A stretch of DNA of 64,000 nt from Leptospira ainazelensis. GTDB lineage: Bacteria > Spirochaetota > Leptospiria > Leptospirales > Leptospiraceae. Shown here piece after piece: positions 63,662 through 64,000 of the stretch (position 1 is its first letter; each line of letters begins with the position of its first letter). The position numbers and the translations under genes are program-made. The notes below the pieces were generated by a model, which saw only the letters and a list, made by a program, of their open reading frames with translations, had not been told where the DNA came from and did no database searches. Location: NCBI RefSeq assembly GCF_016918785.1, contig NZ_JAFFPT010000014.1, forward strand, positions 62,001 through 126,000, given 5' to 3'.

Positions 63662-64000
63662 ATGGCCGGCACTCAGAAACAACTCCGGAAATCCTCCGTA
63701 TTTTCCCCCTCGGGGCACGGAGATTTATACGCACTGGACAATCTTTATCTTTCTCCGATGAGAGAAAACGAGGTCTGGAACTTTTCCCAGGTATTACAAT
63801 TCTCGCCATACAATCTGGGTTTTCTTTGTATACGTTCGATTCTGACCGCAAATCTTTCGAAAAACCCGATCACCGTCGGTGGTCTCACCCCCGGTTTTGT
63901 AAGAGGCCTTTCGAAAATCGGCGGGTTTGAAAACTGGAAACAGTTTAAGACTGAAGGTTTTGTCCCGAGAGTTGTAGGAAAAGAATTTCCCCTTTCGATG
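63662..64000 (+). CDS. Start of a protein cut by the window edge (unidentified)
   Basis: An open frame from ATG 63662 runs to the last base (113 codons) without a stop. It reads MAGTQKQLRKSSVFSPSG, later SPYNLGFLCIRSILTANLSK and VRGLSKIGGFENWKQF. The codon use and the position after a terminator make it likely real. No Shine-Dalgarno is clear, and no family is recognised from this part. Confidence 0.6.
   Translation, partial: MAGTQKQLRKSSVFSPSGHGDLYALDNLYLSPMRENEVWNFSQVLQFSPYNLGFLCIRSILTANLSKNPITVGGLTPGFVRGLSKIGGFENWKQFKTEGFVPRVVGKEFPLSM

Overview
The window looks like chromosome of a pathogenic-lineage Leptospira. The clues are a spirochaetal giant coiled-coil protein, a short bacterial histone next to methionine aminopeptidase, spirochaete-style lipoprotein signals, DUF342/FapA and CheX motility-related genes, LPS heptose epimerase (HldD), frequent TTG/GTG starts and AT-tolerant codon use. 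By eye the GC content is above that of L. interrogans (perhaps low to mid 40s percent), which would fit one of the higher-GC species. That is an impression, not a count. The window carries no rRNA, tRNA, CRISPR array or intact insertion sequence that I can see.

Layout. 1-2.1 kb: tail of an unknown gene, XerD recombinase, a terminator, then an RsbW-like ATPase and a Cys-rich lipoprotein. 2.3-4.8 kb: two divergent citrate-synthase genes, one fused to a MerR-like DNA-binding domain, sharing a short promoter region with a perfect palindrome. 4.8-15.7 kb: FapA, then a complete leftward cbb3-oxidase locus ccoNOQPGHIS plus a His-tailed TauE/SafE transporter, headed by an FNR-type regulator whose Cys-rich N-terminus needs a GTG start. 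15.9-20.7 kb: membrane and TPR proteins, CheX and a PpiD/SurA-N-like protein. 21-27.5 kb: an ICMT-like methyltransferase, a Gld-type ABC system (ATPase, permease, GldG, DUF4340), a STAS protein and a SAM methyltransferase. 27.7-34.7 kb: SpiroCoCo coiled-coil protein, histone, methionine aminopeptidase, DUF350 protein, QueG. 35.5-38.2 kb: GMC dehydrogenase operon with a TetR regulator and a clear operator. 38.5-42.8 kb: a signalling cassette of histidine kinase, receiver, di-iron ODP/MBL protein and class III adenylate cyclase. 42.9-48.8 kb: MutY, UbiD-like decarboxylase, HldD, ArsR regulator, SDR reductase, HATPase protein. 49.8-63.6 kb: RecN, ExbB/ExbD, BamA, PcrA/UvrD helicase, CysQ-type phosphatase, glycosyltransferase, TlpA-like lipoprotein, acyl-CoA synthetase and a terminator. 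The window ends inside another gene.

The most notable non-coding content is a dispersed family of about 255-275 bp elements, with copies near 17.7, 20.8, 35.0 and 49.3 kb. The two best copies have inverted ends of the type CATAACCTTACCCACAAG, and copies carry an internal palindrome of the type TGTAGGANNTCCTACA. They look like MITEs (non-autonomous mobile elements). One copy appears to be inserted into an older copy, with a possible 5-bp target duplication.

Functionally the window joins microaerobic respiration (cbb3, FNR, copper handling), redox and oxygen signalling (ODP-cyclase cassette), envelope biogenesis (BamA, ExbBD, HldD, lipoproteins) and genome maintenance (XerD, MutY, RecN, PcrA, histone). 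All identifications rest on motif reading and family knowledge. No database search was run.
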